Positions 8,802 through 17,341 of a DNA stretch of 41,527 nt are shown here, in pieces (within the stretch, counting starts at the first letter, position 1; each line of letters opens with the position of its first letter). The stretch is from a bacterium (GTDB lineage: Bacteria; Cyanobacteriota; Sericytochromatia; S15B-MN24; VGJW01), in assembly GCA_021781555.1 (NCBI GenBank), contig JAJXWQ010000028.1, positions 1-41,527 on the forward strand, in the 5' to 3' direction. The translations under genes and the position numbers were made by a program. The notes under the pieces were generated by a model that had not been told where the DNA came from, searched no databases, and saw only the letters and a program-made list of their open reading frames with translations.

Positions 8802-10093
8802 CAGGGTTTCGCCGAGTCCGGGCGCTCCTCGCTCTTTTCCGCGAACAGGGCCTCTACGAATACCGCGGGATCGAAGTCCCTCAGATCCTCGAGGCTCTCG
8901 CCGAAGCCGGCCAGCTTGACCGGCAGGCCCAGCTCGTCGCGGATCGAGAAAACGACGCCGCCCTTGGCCGTCCCGTCGAGCTTGGTCAGGATGCAGCCGG
9001 TCAACTGGGTCGCATCCTTGAAGACCTCGGCCTGGCGCAAGCCATTCTGTCCGGTGGTGGCGTCGAGCACCAGGAGCGACTCGATGGGCACCCCCTGGGC
9101 CTCCCGGTCGACGATCTTGCGTATCTTCTGCAATTCGGCCATCAGGTTGGCCTTGTTGTGCAGCCGGCCTGCGGTGTCGATGAGGACCACGTCGGCATTG
9201 CGCGAGCGCGCCGCGGACAGGGCATCGAATACCACCGCCGCAGCGTCGCCGCCCTCGGCATGACGAACGAGCGGGACACCGGCCCGCTCTGCCCAGACCT
9301 CGAGCTGGTCGATCGCCGCGGCGCGGAAGGTATCCGCGGCAGCCATGATGACGTCCAGGCCCTCCAGGGTGAGCCGATGGGCCAGCTTACCCAGCGTCGT
9401 CGTCTTGCCCGTGCCGTTGACTCCCACCAGCATGATCACCTTGAGCTGGCCCTTCTCGAAGGCAAGCGGCCTGGCCTCGCCGAGCTTGCCGACGAGGTAG
9501 GAAGCCAGCGCCCCGGTGACGCCCTCCGGCTGGAGGCCCTCCGTGCGGGCCAGCTGCCGGATCTCCTCGAGCGCGGCCTCGGTGGTCTTCACCCCCATGT
9601 CGGCCTCGATGAGCAACTCCTCGAGCTCCTCGAGAAGCTCGTCATCGATCCGGGTCCTGCCCCGGACCAGATTCTTGACGCGATCGACCAGGATCTTGCG
9701 CGTGGCGGACAGACGCTCGGAGAGCTGGCCGAGCACCTGGCGATCCATGCCGAAGGACGACGTTCCCGGGATGGGGGTGTTGAGCACATCCCAGGCCCGT
9801 TTCCAGAACCCCTTCTTTGCCTCCGGCTCGATCTCTCCCCCTGCCGCGGGCTCGCTCCCCGACGATCCGGAACCGACCTCGACCGGGAGCGCAGGAGCTC
9901 CGCCTGGAACCGCGCCGACGCTCGAGCTTGCCTCCGCGCTGCCCCCCTCGGCTGCGACGCCGGCGTGCCCCTGATCGCCGCCCTCGGGCGCCGCTGGCGG
10001 CGGGAACTCGACCGTGGTCGGGGGCCCGGCCGGTGCGGGGGATGCGGGCGAAGCCTCGGGCTCGGCTGGGGGCTTGCGGTTGAACCAGAGCAT
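8798..10093 (-). CDS. ftsY: Signal recognition particle receptor FtsY
   Basis: This is the SRP receptor GTPase, which docks SRP-ribosome complexes at the inner membrane for co-translational insertion. The 431-residue protein has an acidic, Pro/Ala/Gly-rich variable N-terminus (about 1-95) and a membrane-binding start to the N domain (KKGFWKRAWDVL). The NG domain follows: G1 GVNGTGKTT near residue 225, the AADTFRAAA motif, G3 DTAGR, G4 TKLD and the closing GGVVFSI..ELGLPVKLAGFGE. All GTPase motifs are intact. It is the last gene of a run and starts 1 nt after the nusB stop, so coupling is likely. Its stop codon overlaps that of the convergent kinase gene within a shared TTAA. The nusB-ftsY adjacency is also found in Cyanobacteria. 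Confidence 0.97.
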   Translation of the reverse strand: MLWFNRKPPAEPEASPASPAPAGPPTTVEFPPPAAPEGGDQGHAGVAAEGGSAEASSSVGAVPGGAPALPVEVGSGSSGSEPAAGGEIEPEAKKGFWKRAWDVLNTPIPGTSSFGMDRQVLGQLSERLSATRKILVDRVKNLVRGRTRIDDELLEELEELLIEADMGVKTTEAALEEIRQLARTEGLQPEGVTGALASYLVGKLGEARPLAFEKGQLKVIMLVGVNGTGKTTTLGKLAHRLTLEGLDVIMAAADTFRAAAIDQLEVWAERAGVPLVRHAEGGDAAAVVFDALSAARSRNADVVLIDTAGRLHNKANLMAELQKIRKIVDREAQGVPIESLLVLDATTGQNGLRQAEVFKDATQLTGCILTKLDGTAKGGVVFSIRDELGLPVKLAGFGESLEDLRDFDPAVFVEALFAEKSEERPDSAKPC

Positions 10094-10094
10094 C

Positions 10095-10862
10095 CTAGGA
10101 TCTTATCCTGGCCGCATCGGACGCAAAACGAGAGAGCACTCCGTTCACGAAACGTCCCGACTCCTCGGTGCCGTAATTCTTGGCCAGCTCGACCGCCTCG
10201 TTGATGGCGACCTCCACCGGAACCGTCGGGTCGTACCGGAGCTCGGCCGTAGCCAGGCGCAGGATATCCCGATCCAGGGCGGCCATACGCTCGATCGACC
10301 AGTGCTCGGCAGCCTCGTCGATGGCCTGGTCGACTTCCTCGGCGTGCTCCTGGTACCGGGAAATCATCGCGATCGCGAACGCCCGCACGGCTTCGCTTTC
10401 GGCGAGGGCCGCCTTGGCGGGCCAATCGAGCGCCTCGGCCAGCATCTCGATGGCGTCCTCGAGCTCCCCGATGGCCCCGATGGCCTGCGTGACCAGCTCC
10501 TGTGCGCCGGCCATGCGCTCGAGCTCGTCGGCTGCCAGGTCCCGAGCATTGCGCCAGAAAGCCGTCACCACGCGCTCGAGGGCCTTGTCGTCGAGCTTGG
10601 CGCTCCGAGCCGAACCCTTGACGATCTCGTAAAGCATGGCGGCAGATAACTCGCCTTCGCCGATGCCCGCGAGCAGACCGCGAATCTGCTGCAGACGCGC
10701 GGTGGCCGTGACGATGCGCTCGCGAGCCTCGCTGGCCAGCGTGTCAGCGGCCCTTGCGACCAGCTCGGCCAGCGCGGGCCTGCCGGAGTCGGCCAGAGGA
10801 CCGAGCTGGGAGGTGGTAAGGAGCGCCAGTTCCCTGGCGACGCGCCGGGTATTGAGGGCCAT
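10095..10862 (-). CDS. nusB: Transcription antitermination factor NusB, long form
   Basis: NusB binds boxA RNA with S10/NusE and supports rRNA antitermination. The C-terminal 80 residues are canonical: [40 protein letters not shown] and [11 protein letters not shown]. The N-terminus ([10 protein letters not shown]) is also NusB-like. At 255 residues it is far longer than the usual roughly 140. The extra helical, Ala/Glu-rich stretch (about 20-165) resembles the insertion in cyanobacterial NusB, which has about 210 residues. The ATG at 10862 has AGGA 8 nt upstream. Both lie inside a long inverted repeat covering 10861-10914, described separately. It follows accC by 132 bp and precedes ftsY by 1 bp. 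Confidence 0.93.
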   Translation of the reverse strand: MALNTRRVARELALLTTSQLGPLADSGRPALAELVARAADTLASEARERIVTATARLQQIRGLLAGIGEGELSAAMLYEIVKGSARSAKLDDKALERVVTAFWRNARDLAADELERMAGAQELVTQAIGAIGELEDAIEMLAEALDWPAKAALAESEAVRAFAIAMISRYQEHAEEVDQAIDEAAEHWSIERMAALDRDILRLATAELRYDPTVPVEVAINEAVELAKNYGTEESGRFVNGVLSRFASDAARIRS

Positions 10863-10914
10863 CGGCTGTATCCTGTGCGTTCTCGTTCAAGGTGCAAGCA
10901 CCAGGATAGCCGAT
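10861..10914 (-). promoter_or_regulatory. nusB leader hairpin sequestering RBS and start
   Basis: On the transcribed strand, ATCGGC-TATCCTG (10914-10902) can pair with CAGGATA-CA-GCCGAT (10875-10861). This gives 13 base pairs with a 2-nt bulge. Inside it is a second small hairpin, GGTGC-TT-GCACC. The 3' arm contains the AGGA ribosome-binding site and the A and U of the nusB start codon, so the folded form should block initiation. This pairing is read directly from the sequence; a regulatory role (thermosensor, protein-binding leader or translational coupling) is inference. Confidence 0.5.
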
Positions 10915-10994
10915 TTCGCCTCCGTCCGCCCGCTTTGCGCGCCCGGAAGCGCAAGACGGGGTCGTCCTCGCCGCGGGCTGCCCTGTGCCCGAGG

Positions 10995-12335
10995 CTACAG
11001 GATGCGTCGGTGGAGGAAGTTGGTGTAGGCCTCGCCCTTCTGGAAGAAGGCGTTATCCAGGATTCGCTGGTGAATCGGGATCGTGGTGCGCACCCCGGTG
11101 ATGGCGAACTCACCCAGCGCACGCTGCATCCTTGCGATCGCCCGTGACCGATCCGGCGCCCAGACGATCAGCTTGGCGATCATCGAGTCGTAGTAAGGCG
11201 GGATCGTGTAGCCCGGGTAGCAATGCGAATCCACCCGGACGCCGGGGCCCCCCGGAGGCATGTAGGCGTCGATCGTGCCTGGCGACGGGCGGAAGTCCCG
11301 GGCCGGGTCCTCGGCGTTGATGCGGCACTCGATGGAATGGCCCTCCCAGCGGATGTCCTCCTGCCGCAGGTCGAGAGGCTCGCCCGCGGCGATGGCGATC
11401 TGGCGAGCGACCAGGTCCGTCCGGGTGACGAATTCGGTCACGGGATGCTCGACCTGGATCCGGGTGTTCATCTCCATGAAGTAGAAATTTCCGTGGCGGT
11501 CGAGGAGGAACTCCATCGTTCCCACCCCTTCGTAGCCCAGGGCCTTGACCACCTTGAGCGCGGCGTCGCCCATCCTGGTGCGCAATCGCGGGGTCAGGGC
11601 CGGGCTGGGAGACTCCTCGAGCAGCTTTTGATGGCGCCGCTGGATGGAGCAATCGCGCTCGCCCAGGTGGATCGCCCGACCATGCTGGTCGGCGAGGATC
11701 TGGATCTCGATGTGACGGGGTTCCTCCAGGTACTTCTCGAGGTAAACCTCGCCGTTGCCGAAGGCCGCAATCGCCTCCTGCTGCGCCATGGCGAGTTCGT
11801 CGAGGAGGCGCCTGGGGTTGTGCACGACCCGCATGCCCCGCCCGCCGCCGCCGGCCGCGGCCTTGACGATGACGGGAAATCCCAGCTCCCTGGCGATCTT
11901 GACCGGGTCCTGGCCACCGTCGATCGGGCCGTCCGATCCCGGAATCGTCGGAACCCCGAGGCGCTTCATCAGCGTAAGTGCCTGGATCTTGTCTCCCATC
12001 TGGCCGATCGCCCGGGCCGACGGCCCGATGAACTTGAGCCCGTGATCCGCGCAGATCTCGGCAAAGCGGGCATTCTCCGACAGGAGGCCGTAGCCGGGGT
12101 GCACCGCGTCGGCGCCCGTGAGCATGGCCGCGGAGACGATGTTGGGGATGTTGAGGTAGCTCTGCGTGGTCGGCCCCGGCCCGATGCAGACCGCCTGGTC
12201 GGCGAGGCGCACGGGGAGGCTATCCTTGTCGGCCTCCGAGTGCACGATGACCGTCTTGATCCCGAGCTCGACACACGCCCGGTGGATCCTGAGGGCGATC
12301 TCGCCCCGGTTTGCGATCAGGACCTTGTGAAACAT
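10995..12335 (-). CDS. accC: Acetyl-CoA carboxylase, biotin carboxylase subunit
   Basis: It carboxylates the biotin of BCCP with ATP and bicarbonate, the first half-reaction of malonyl-CoA synthesis. The 446-residue length is standard. Visible motifs: N-terminal [22 protein letters not shown]; the ATP-grasp glycine loop [11 protein letters not shown]; the HIEIQILAD strand; [11 protein letters not shown]; the metal and active-site segment [16 protein letters not shown]; and the C-terminal barrel-sandwich start [13 protein letters not shown]. All catalytic elements are present. It begins 12 nt after accB and is cotranscribed with it in the usual accBC order, with efp just upstream. Confidence 0.98.
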   Translation of the reverse strand: MFHKVLIANRGEIALRIHRACVELGIKTVIVHSEADKDSLPVRLADQAVCIGPGPTTQSYLNIPNIVSAAMLTGADAVHPGYGLLSENARFAEICADHGLKFIGPSARAIGQMGDKIQALTLMKRLGVPTIPGSDGPIDGGQDPVKIARELGFPVIVKAAAGGGGRGMRVVHNPRRLLDELAMAQQEAIAAFGNGEVYLEKYLEEPRHIEIQILADQHGRAIHLGERDCSIQRRHQKLLEESPSPALTPRLRTRMGDAALKVVKALGYEGVGTMEFLLDRHGNFYFMEMNTRIQVEHPVTEFVTRTDLVARQIAIAAGEPLDLRQEDIRWEGHSIECRINAEDPARDFRPSPGTIDAYMPPGGPGVRVDSHCYPGYTIPPYYDSMIAKLIVWAPDRSRAIARMQRALGEFAITGVRTTIPIHQRILDNAFFQKGEAYTNFLHRRIL

Positions 12336-12347
12336 GGCGTTGCGGGG

Positions 12348-12809
12348 TTAGCGCTCGACTTCCATGAGGACCTGGCCGAAATCCACGGGCTCGCCGTTGT
12401 TCACCAGGATCCTGCGGACCCGGCCTCCGTTCTCGGCCTCGATCTGGTTCATGAGCTTCATCGCTTCGATGATGCAGAGCGTCTGCCCGGGTTCGATCGA
12501 GGTACCGACCTCGACAAAGGGCGGCGAGTCCGGCGAGGGGGCACGGTAGAAGGTCCCCACCATCGGAGCGCGGACCTTGTAGATGGAGTCGTCCGTCCGC
12601 TCGGCAGGCGTCACAGGGGTCGCCTCGGCCGGCGCCGGCGGAGGGACCGGCAGCAGGGTCTGCGCCGCAACGGCTCCCGACGTCACCAGGAGCGGCGAAC
12701 CCTTCTTGATCGCGATCTTGACGTCGCCCGCTTCGACCGTGAGCTCCGAAAGATCCGAGCCCGTGATCAGGCTCACCAGCTGCCGGATTTCGTCGAGTCC
12801 GATGTCCAT
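12348..12809 (-). CDS. accB: Biotin carboxyl carrier protein of acetyl-CoA carboxylase
   Basis: The carrier subunit moves carboxylated biotin between AccC and the carboxyltransferase. The 153-residue protein has an N-terminal helical segment (MDIGLDEIRQLV), a Pro/Ala-rich linker (about 48-70) and a C-terminal biotinyl domain. That domain begins at VRAPMVGTFYRAP and carries the EAMKLMN site, with the acceptor Lys at about 118. The PMVGTFY thumb is typical of AccB rather than of lipoyl domains. It starts 4 nt after the efp stop, and efp-accB is a well-known gene pair. Confidence 0.97.
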   Translation of the reverse strand: MDIGLDEIRQLVSLITGSDLSELTVEAGDVKIAIKKGSPLLVTSGAVAAQTLLPVPPPAPAEATPVTPAERTDDSIYKVRAPMVGTFYRAPSPDSPPFVEVGTSIEPGQTLCIIEAMKLMNQIEAENGGRVRRILVNNGEPVDFGQVLMEVER

Positions 12810-12813
12810 GACA

Positions 12814-13371
12814 CTACACCCGATCCAGGTACTGCCCGGTGCGCGTGTCGATCCGCACCACGTCGTCGACGTTGACGAAGAAGGGGACGCTCACCACGGC
12901 GCCCGTCTCCAGCGTTGCCGGCTTGCCGCCGCCCGACGCCGTATCGCCCTTGACGCCCGGGGGGGTGTCGACGATCTTGAGCTCGACGAAGTTGGGAAGG
13001 TCGATGCCGATGATCGTCCCCTGGTACATGACGACCTCGATCACCATGCTTTCCTTGAGCCACTTGGTGGCCTCGCCGAGCTTCTCGGCGGTGATCGCCA
13101 CCTGGTCGTAGGTCTCCTGGTCCATGAAGTGGTACTCATCCCCCGAGCCGTACATGTACTGCATCTCTTTCTTCTCGAGATTGGCCCGGGGCACCTTTTC
13201 ACCGGCACGGAAGGTCCGCTCCACCACGTTGCCCGTCTTGACGTTCTTGAGCCGCGTCCGGACGAACGCCGCACCTTTGCCGGGTTTGACGTGCTGGAAC
13301 TCGACCACGGCCATCACGTCGCCGTCGAGTTCGATCGTGACCCCCGTACGCAGGTCGTTGGTGGAAATCAT
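12814..13371 (-). CDS. efp: Elongation factor P
   Basis: EF-P relieves ribosome stalling at polyproline. The three-barrel protein starts at [10 protein letters not shown], its usual N-terminus, giving 185 residues. The longer reading from 13422 adds 17 atypical residues, so I chose the ATG at 13371, which has an AGAGGGG ribosome-binding site about 9 nt upstream. The tip loop reads KPGKGAAF with Lys32, the position that is modified in lysine-type EF-Ps. It is not the Arg form. The C-terminal [15 protein letters not shown] motif is intact. It is the first gene of a tight efp-accB-accC block. A candidate promoter lies in the 209-bp gap upstream. Confidence 0.97.
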   Translation of the reverse strand: MISTNDLRTGVTIELDGDVMAVVEFQHVKPGKGAAFVRTRLKNVKTGNVVERTFRAGEKVPRANLEKKEMQYMYGSGDEYHFMDQETYDQVAITAEKLGEATKWLKESMVIEVVMYQGTIIGIDLPNFVELKIVDTPPGVKGDTASGGGKPATLETGAVVSVPFFVNVDDVVRIDTRTGQYLDRV

Positions 13372-13453
13372 CTGCCAGAACCCCTCTTGCGAAAATCGAG
13401 TGCGATGGATGCAGCACGCCAAGCCGGCCGCTCGAACTGATTGTAGTCAGCGC

Positions 13454-13484
13454 ATTCTACCAAGCCCCTTCGAGCGAGCGCCAA
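13454..13484 (-). promoter_or_regulatory. Candidate efp promoter
   Basis: On the minus strand a TTGGCG (13484-13479) lies 19 bp before TAGAAT (13459-13454), about 80 bp upstream of the efp ATG. TAGAATG also occurs upstream of two other genes here (17282 and 24752), which supports the -10 assignment. The -35 match is weak. Confidence 0.35.
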
Positions 13485-13580
13485 CTTTGCCCCTTCCTCG
13501 GGCCGGTCCGGAGGCGCACCCGACCGCTCGGGCCCGGCGCGACAGGGTCGAACCTCACGCCAGGCGAAGCGTCGGGCCGA

Positions 13581-14672
13581 TCAACCGGCCGCCACATTCA
13601 GGCTCACCGGAAGGTGCGTGAGCCGACAGGCGCCCTGCGCCGTGACCAGCACCAGCTCTTCCAGACGCACGCCGCCCCAGCCCGCGACGTACAGGCCGGG
13701 CTCGATCGCCAGCACCATCCCGGGAGCCAGCACCTCGGTCGAGTCCTGGGCCAGCCGTGGAGACTCGTGAACATCGAGGCCGACCCCGTGGCCGACATCG
13801 TGCCGCAGCGGATAGCCGTGCGATTCCAGGACCCGCCGGGCAGCATCCTCCACCTGGCTGGCGGGGTCGCCCGGTCTGGCCGCGGCGATCGCAGCATCGA
13901 GCGCTTCCCGAACGGCGGCAAAGGCCCGCGCCTGGAGCCCATCTTGAGGGTCTCCCACCACGATCGTCCGGCACATGTCGGCCGCCAGGCCGGACGCGGT
14001 GGCCCCTGCATCCACCAGCAACAGGTCGCCCGCTTCCATCCGGCGCGCGCTCGGCCGGGCATGAAGGATCGCGGTTCGTGGTCCCGAGGAAACGAGCGGC
14101 TCGAACGCGGGCGGCCCATCGCTGTGGCGCCGGAGGTCGGCAGCCAGGATCGCAGCGAGCTCCCGCTCGGCGACCCCGGGTTCGGCCACGGCGAGAACAT
14201 GGGTCAGCGCCATCTCGGTCGCCGCGACCGCGGATCGAATGGCAGCGATCTCGAGATCATCCTTGATGCGCCGCAGCTCCTCGACCTGACCGCCGGCGGC
14301 GAGCAGCCGGGAGCGCCGGGAAAGGCAAGCCTCGAGGGCCCGCAACTCCCACCAGGAGATCGCCCCGGGCTCGAATCCCAGCCTGCGGGATCCCGACAGC
14401 AGGATCGCTTCACGCTCGGCCTCGATGTACCGGGCCCCGCTCGCGACGACCAGATCGTAGACCGGAGGTTCTTCCGGTGCGCTTTCCGCATAGCGTCTGT
14501 CGGTCACCAGGAAGACCCCGACCGGCCCGATCACCAGCCGGCAGAAAGAGCCGGAGAATCCCGTCAGATACCGGACGTTGGCAGGATCCGAGATCAGGAG
14601 GCCGTCCTGGCCGGCAGCGTCGAATTGCTCGCGCAGGCACTCCAGGCGTGCCAGAAAACGGGACCGGACCAT
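13581..14672 (-). CDS. M24-family Xaa-Pro-type aminopeptidase
   Basis: A metallopeptidase of the pita-bread fold (PepP/PepQ/YqhT-like), removing N-terminal residues before proline. The 363-residue protein has a creatinase-like N-terminal domain (about 1-135: ISDPANVRYLTGFSGS) and the catalytic domain. All five metal ligands can be seen: Asp in LVDAGA, Asp in ADMCRT, His295 in GHGVG, Glu324 in AIEPGLY and Glu338 in RLEE. HESP is also present. The start MVRSRF matches family expectation. It is upstream of efp with a 209-bp gap, the usual neighbourhood of this peptidase in many bacteria. The exact substrate class cannot be told from sequence alone. Confidence 0.93.
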   Translation of the reverse strand: MVRSRFLARLECLREQFDAAGQDGLLISDPANVRYLTGFSGSFCRLVIGPVGVFLVTDRRYAESAPEEPPVYDLVVASGARYIEAEREAILLSGSRRLGFEPGAISWWELRALEACLSRRSRLLAAGGQVEELRRIKDDLEIAAIRSAVAATEMALTHVLAVAEPGVAERELAAILAADLRRHSDGPPAFEPLVSSGPRTAILHARPSARRMEAGDLLLVDAGATASGLAADMCRTIVVGDPQDGLQARAFAAVREALDAAIAAARPGDPASQVEDAARRVLESHGYPLRHDVGHGVGLDVHESPRLAQDSTEVLAPGMVLAIEPGLYVAGWGGVRLEELVLVTAQGACRLTHLPVSLNVAAG

Positions 14673-14835
14673 CGCGTAGCCTCGCTTCCCCCGAACGAGG
14701 ACACGCCACCCGACCTTGCCATCCTAAGCCGGCGCGCGGGTCGGGGGAATCCCGGTCCTGATGGACCTCTTTGGAGAATCCCGCGATCGGCTGCCGTCAG
14801 CCGAACCGCAACGCAGCGGGGCCGGTCCTGCCGCC

Positions 14836-15180
14836 TCAGCGGGTAGGCGCTCGAAGCCCTTCCGAAGGCAAGGCGCAAGAAGCCGTCGTGCCGATCGAGG
14901 CAAGCCAGGCCCCCGAGGACGCCACCGGACCCGAGATGCCCGCAGCGCTCGGACCCGCAGGAAGCACACTGCAGCTTGCCGTCATGAGGGCTGCCGCCAG
15001 GATCGGTGCAACCGCCGCGAGATCGAATCGCCGCCTCCGGCCTCCGCCGGCCTTGACCAGACCGGCCCTGGCCACGAGCGTGAAGCCGAACTCGGGGGCC
15101 ATGCCGAAGCCCCCCTCCACCCGCCACCTGGTGCCCGGCGATAGCAAGAAACCGGGCCCGAAGGTCAGATCGTTGCGCAT
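14836..15180 (-). CDS. Small hypothetical protein, possible exported
   Basis: Not recognised. The ATG at 15180 has a strong AAAGGGGGAA ribosome-binding site 6-8 nt upstream and follows the NHL-repeat gene by 54 bp on the same strand. The first 45 residues (LTFGPGFLL, RWRVEGGFGMAPEFGFTLVA) alternate polar and hydrophobic residues like a beta-barrel strand pair. A later segment has RRRR, then a hydrophobic stretch (LAAVAPILAAALM), then TASC, resembling a lipoprotein signal sequence. This odd order could mean a fusion of two remnants or a misassigned frame. Coding status is uncertain. Confidence 0.35.
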   Translation of the reverse strand: MRNDLTFGPGFLLSPGTRWRVEGGFGMAPEFGFTLVARAGLVKAGGGRRRRFDLAAVAPILAAALMTASCSVLPAGPSAAGISGPVASSGAWLASIGTTASCALPSEGLRAPTR

Positions 15181-15234
15181 GTTTGCTTCCCCCTTTCCTG
15201 TGGCTCGAGCGTCCCGGGCCCGAGGCCGCGAGAC

Positions 15235-16347
15235 TTACTCGAGCAGCCGGATCCGCTGGTTGTCGGGATCGGCGATCGCCTCTTTTCCTCCCGACAGCAC
15301 CGCGATCGCGCTCACTTCCCCGAACTGGGCCGTCGCGACAGGCCCGTCGACCATCCCGGACGTGCCGTTACCCGCTAGCGTCACGACCTTGCCCTGCGCG
15401 ATCTCGCGGATCGCCTCGTTCCCCCCATCGGCGACCAGGATCGTGCCATCGGGCTCGACCGCGACCCCTGCAGGGGCCTTGAACTGCGCCGAGGCGACGG
15501 GACCGTCGGTGTATCCAGCCTGCCCGGTTCCGGCGAGGGTCGTGACGGAACCGTCGAGGTTCACGCGCCGGATGCGGTTGTTGCCGGAATCTGCCACCAC
15601 CAGGTACCCGGCGGGATCCCAGGCCAGGCGTTCGGGCAGATCGAAGGCCGCCAGATTGCCCGTGCCGTCGGCGAATCCCGCCTGGTCGGATCCGGCCAGC
15701 GTCCGCACGACGCCGTCGGTGCCGAGCCGATCGATGCGGTGCAAGGTCGAGAGATCGATCGCCCCGCCCGGCTCGACCGCCACCCCGAAGATCTGAACAT
15801 AGGGCACGGGCTTGCCGTCAGGGCCATCAAGGGCGATCGTCGTCACCACGCCCGTGGGGCTCACTCGCCGCAGGGTGTCGCCATCTGCGACGACCAGGCT
15901 TCCATCTGGAGCCGCCGCGACATCGGACGCTCCCCAGAACTGCGCGGCCGCCCCCGTTCCGTCCTTGCGGCCAAAGCTTCCGCCGGCCAGCAGGGTCATG
16001 CTGCCGCTGGCATCCACGGTCCAGATGCTGAGCGTGCCGTGGTCGGCGACCGCCAGGGATCCGCTTGCCATCGCGGCGATCCCCTCGGGCTGGAACAACG
16101 TCGCCATGGCCCCCCCGCCCACCAGGGTGCTGACCGTGAGGCCCGGCGTTCCCGAGCGCACGATGACCGGAGTCGGTGCCGCCGAGGGCGTATTCGGATC
16201 GGAAGGCACGGGAAGGTCGGACGATCCGGACGAACCCGGCAAGGTCGGCCCCGCGGGCGCCTTGACCATGGCCGGGGACGTCCTGCAGCCGGCCATCAAG
16301 CCCGCAGTTCCCAGGACGGCGACCAGGTGGCGGGCTCTGCGGGGCAC
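15235..16347 (-). CDS. NHL-repeat beta-propeller lipoprotein
   Basis: An exported lipoprotein with a C-terminal NHL-type propeller. The signal peptide RRARHLVAVLGTAG ends in the lipobox LMAGC at about residue 20. A Pro/Ser-rich linker follows, then about five repeats of the form LAG...G..DG....A.F..P.G.A...DG...VADGGN..IR (clear in VVADSGNNRIRRV and ILVADGGNEAIREI). NHL repeats bind proteins, RNA or glycans; no catalytic residues are evident. I chose GTG 16347 because GAGGAGG lies 8 nt upstream and the signal peptide then starts at once. The ATG at 16374 would add nine charged residues. It follows the TPR membrane gene by 162 bp on the same strand. Confidence 0.85.
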   Translation of the reverse strand: MPRRARHLVAVLGTAGLMAGCRTSPAMVKAPAGPTLPGSSGSSDLPVPSDPNTPSAAPTPVIVRSGTPGLTVSTLVGGGAMATLFQPEGIAAMASGSLAVADHGTLSIWTVDASGSMTLLAGGSFGRKDGTGAAAQFWGASDVAAAPDGSLVVADGDTLRRVSPTGVVTTIALDGPDGKPVPYVQIFGVAVEPGGAIDLSTLHRIDRLGTDGVVRTLAGSDQAGFADGTGNLAAFDLPERLAWDPAGYLVVADSGNNRIRRVNLDGSVTTLAGTGQAGYTDGPVASAQFKAPAGVAVEPDGTILVADGGNEAIREIAQGKVVTLAGNGTSGMVDGPVATAQFGEVSAIAVLSGGKEAIADPDNQRIRLLE

Positions 16348-16509
16348 GGCGTCAACCTCCTCGGGCCAGGACAACCAGATGGAGAGGGATCGCCTCGAGC
16401 TTGGCAGGCGCGGGTCGCGCCCTCATCTCCGCCAGGTTAAGCGAGCCTGAAGCCGGCCCCGGAGACCGCCGCCCGGCAAGACCTCAGGTCTCGGCCGGCG
16501 CCATGGGCC

Positions 16510-17157
16510 CTACCGGCTCGGCGTGGAAAGCGAGTCGAGAAGGTCCTGGATCTTGCCCTTGAGGACCGGATCGTGGGTGAGCTCGAGGGCCCGGCGCCAG
16601 GCGTCGAGCGCCTTGCCCTGCCGACCGAGGGAGCTGTACACGATCCCCATGTTCACGTAGGCCTTGACGAACCGGGGATGGCCCGCCAGCGCCTCCTTGA
16701 ACGCGGCGATCGCCGCGGCTGGCTGCCGCTCGTAATAGAGGCACGTGCCGAGGTTGACGCGCACGTCCGGGTTGGCCGAATCGAGCGCCAGGACCTTGCG
16801 GTAGCGCTCCGCCGCCGCCGCATAGTTCTCCCCGTCGTACTCGAGGTTGGCCAGCGCAAGGTTCATGCCCTCGTCGTTGGGATGCTGCTGCACCAGGGCC
16901 TCGAGCTTCTGGATGTCGCTGTTCAGCGGCTGGCCAGCGGTGTCGCTCTGGGGCTGCTTGGGACGGTGGGAGAAGAAGGGCGCGGCCTGCATCGCGGTCA
17001 TGGCCACGAAGGCGAGCAAGAGGATCGAGAGAACGATCCAGGAAAAGATCCGCTTGCGCCGCTCGGCTCTCTGAATGTGGCTTTCGAGGTCGTCGTCACG
17101 CTGACTGGTTGCGGCCTGCACGGGCCTCTTGGTGGATTTGGGGCTCATGGCCCCCAT
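16510..17157 (-). CDS. Membrane-anchored TPR protein
   Basis: A scaffold-type protein of about 215 residues. The N-terminus is basic and polar (SPKSTKRPVQ...RRKR), followed by one membrane helix (IFSWIVLSILLLAFVAM) at about residues 36-55. Three to four TPRs follow (LVQQHPNDEGMNLALANLEY, AAERYRKVLALD, AYVNMGIVYSSLG, ALDAWRRALEL), predicted outside the cytoplasm. The arrangement resembles TPR proteins of cytochrome c maturation (NrfG/CcmH type), but nothing in the context supports that role. The longer frame to 17277 adds 40 low-complexity residues, so I placed the start at ATG 17157; ATG 17148 is an alternative. It is divergent from the lipoprotein gene at 17342. Confidence 0.8.
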   Translation of the reverse strand: MGAMSPKSTKRPVQAATSQRDDDLESHIQRAERRKRIFSWIVLSILLLAFVAMTAMQAAPFFSHRPKQPQSDTAGQPLNSDIQKLEALVQQHPNDEGMNLALANLEYDGENYAAAAERYRKVLALDSANPDVRVNLGTCLYYERQPAAAIAAFKEALAGHPRFVKAYVNMGIVYSSLGRQGKALDAWRRALELTHDPVLKGKIQDLLDSLSTPSR

Positions 17158-17281
17158 GTTCCCATGGATCCGGAAGTTGGGAGCGCGGCGATCGCTCGGG
17201 CCAGAGCCCGGCGCCCCGCGGTTGGCTCGTCGACGACCCCCACGAACCACCAGGCAGCCTCGGCGCCCGAAAATCATCTGC

Positions 17282-17331
17282 TAGAATGCTACATCTCAGA
17301 TTGTTTATTTCTTTACTACACCAAGGAGGAG
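17282..17331 (+). promoter_or_regulatory. Candidate -10 box and strong RBS for lipoprotein gene
   Basis: TAGAAT at 17282-17287 is a good -10 element, but no matching -35 is visible at 16-19 bp. An AT-rich leader follows, ending in AAGGAGGAGG (about 17323-17332), 9-10 nt before the TTG start at 17342. This strong ribosome-binding site is what decides the TTG start. Confidence 0.45.
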
Positions 17332-17341
17332 GAAGCGTTCC

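Noticed and set aside
5906-10204. A 1,432-codon open frame on the plus strand
   Set aside because: It overlaps the kinase and ftsY in another frame, is Arg/Gly/Pro-rich with no motif, and is a high-GC shadow.
11223-12875. A 550-codon plus-strand frame opposite accC-accB
   Set aside because: It is antisense to two well-identified genes; composition is a shadow of AccC.
16480-16492. Short palindrome agacctcaggtct between the TPR and NHL genes
   Set aside because: Thirteen bases with no T tract or known operator pattern; it could be chance.
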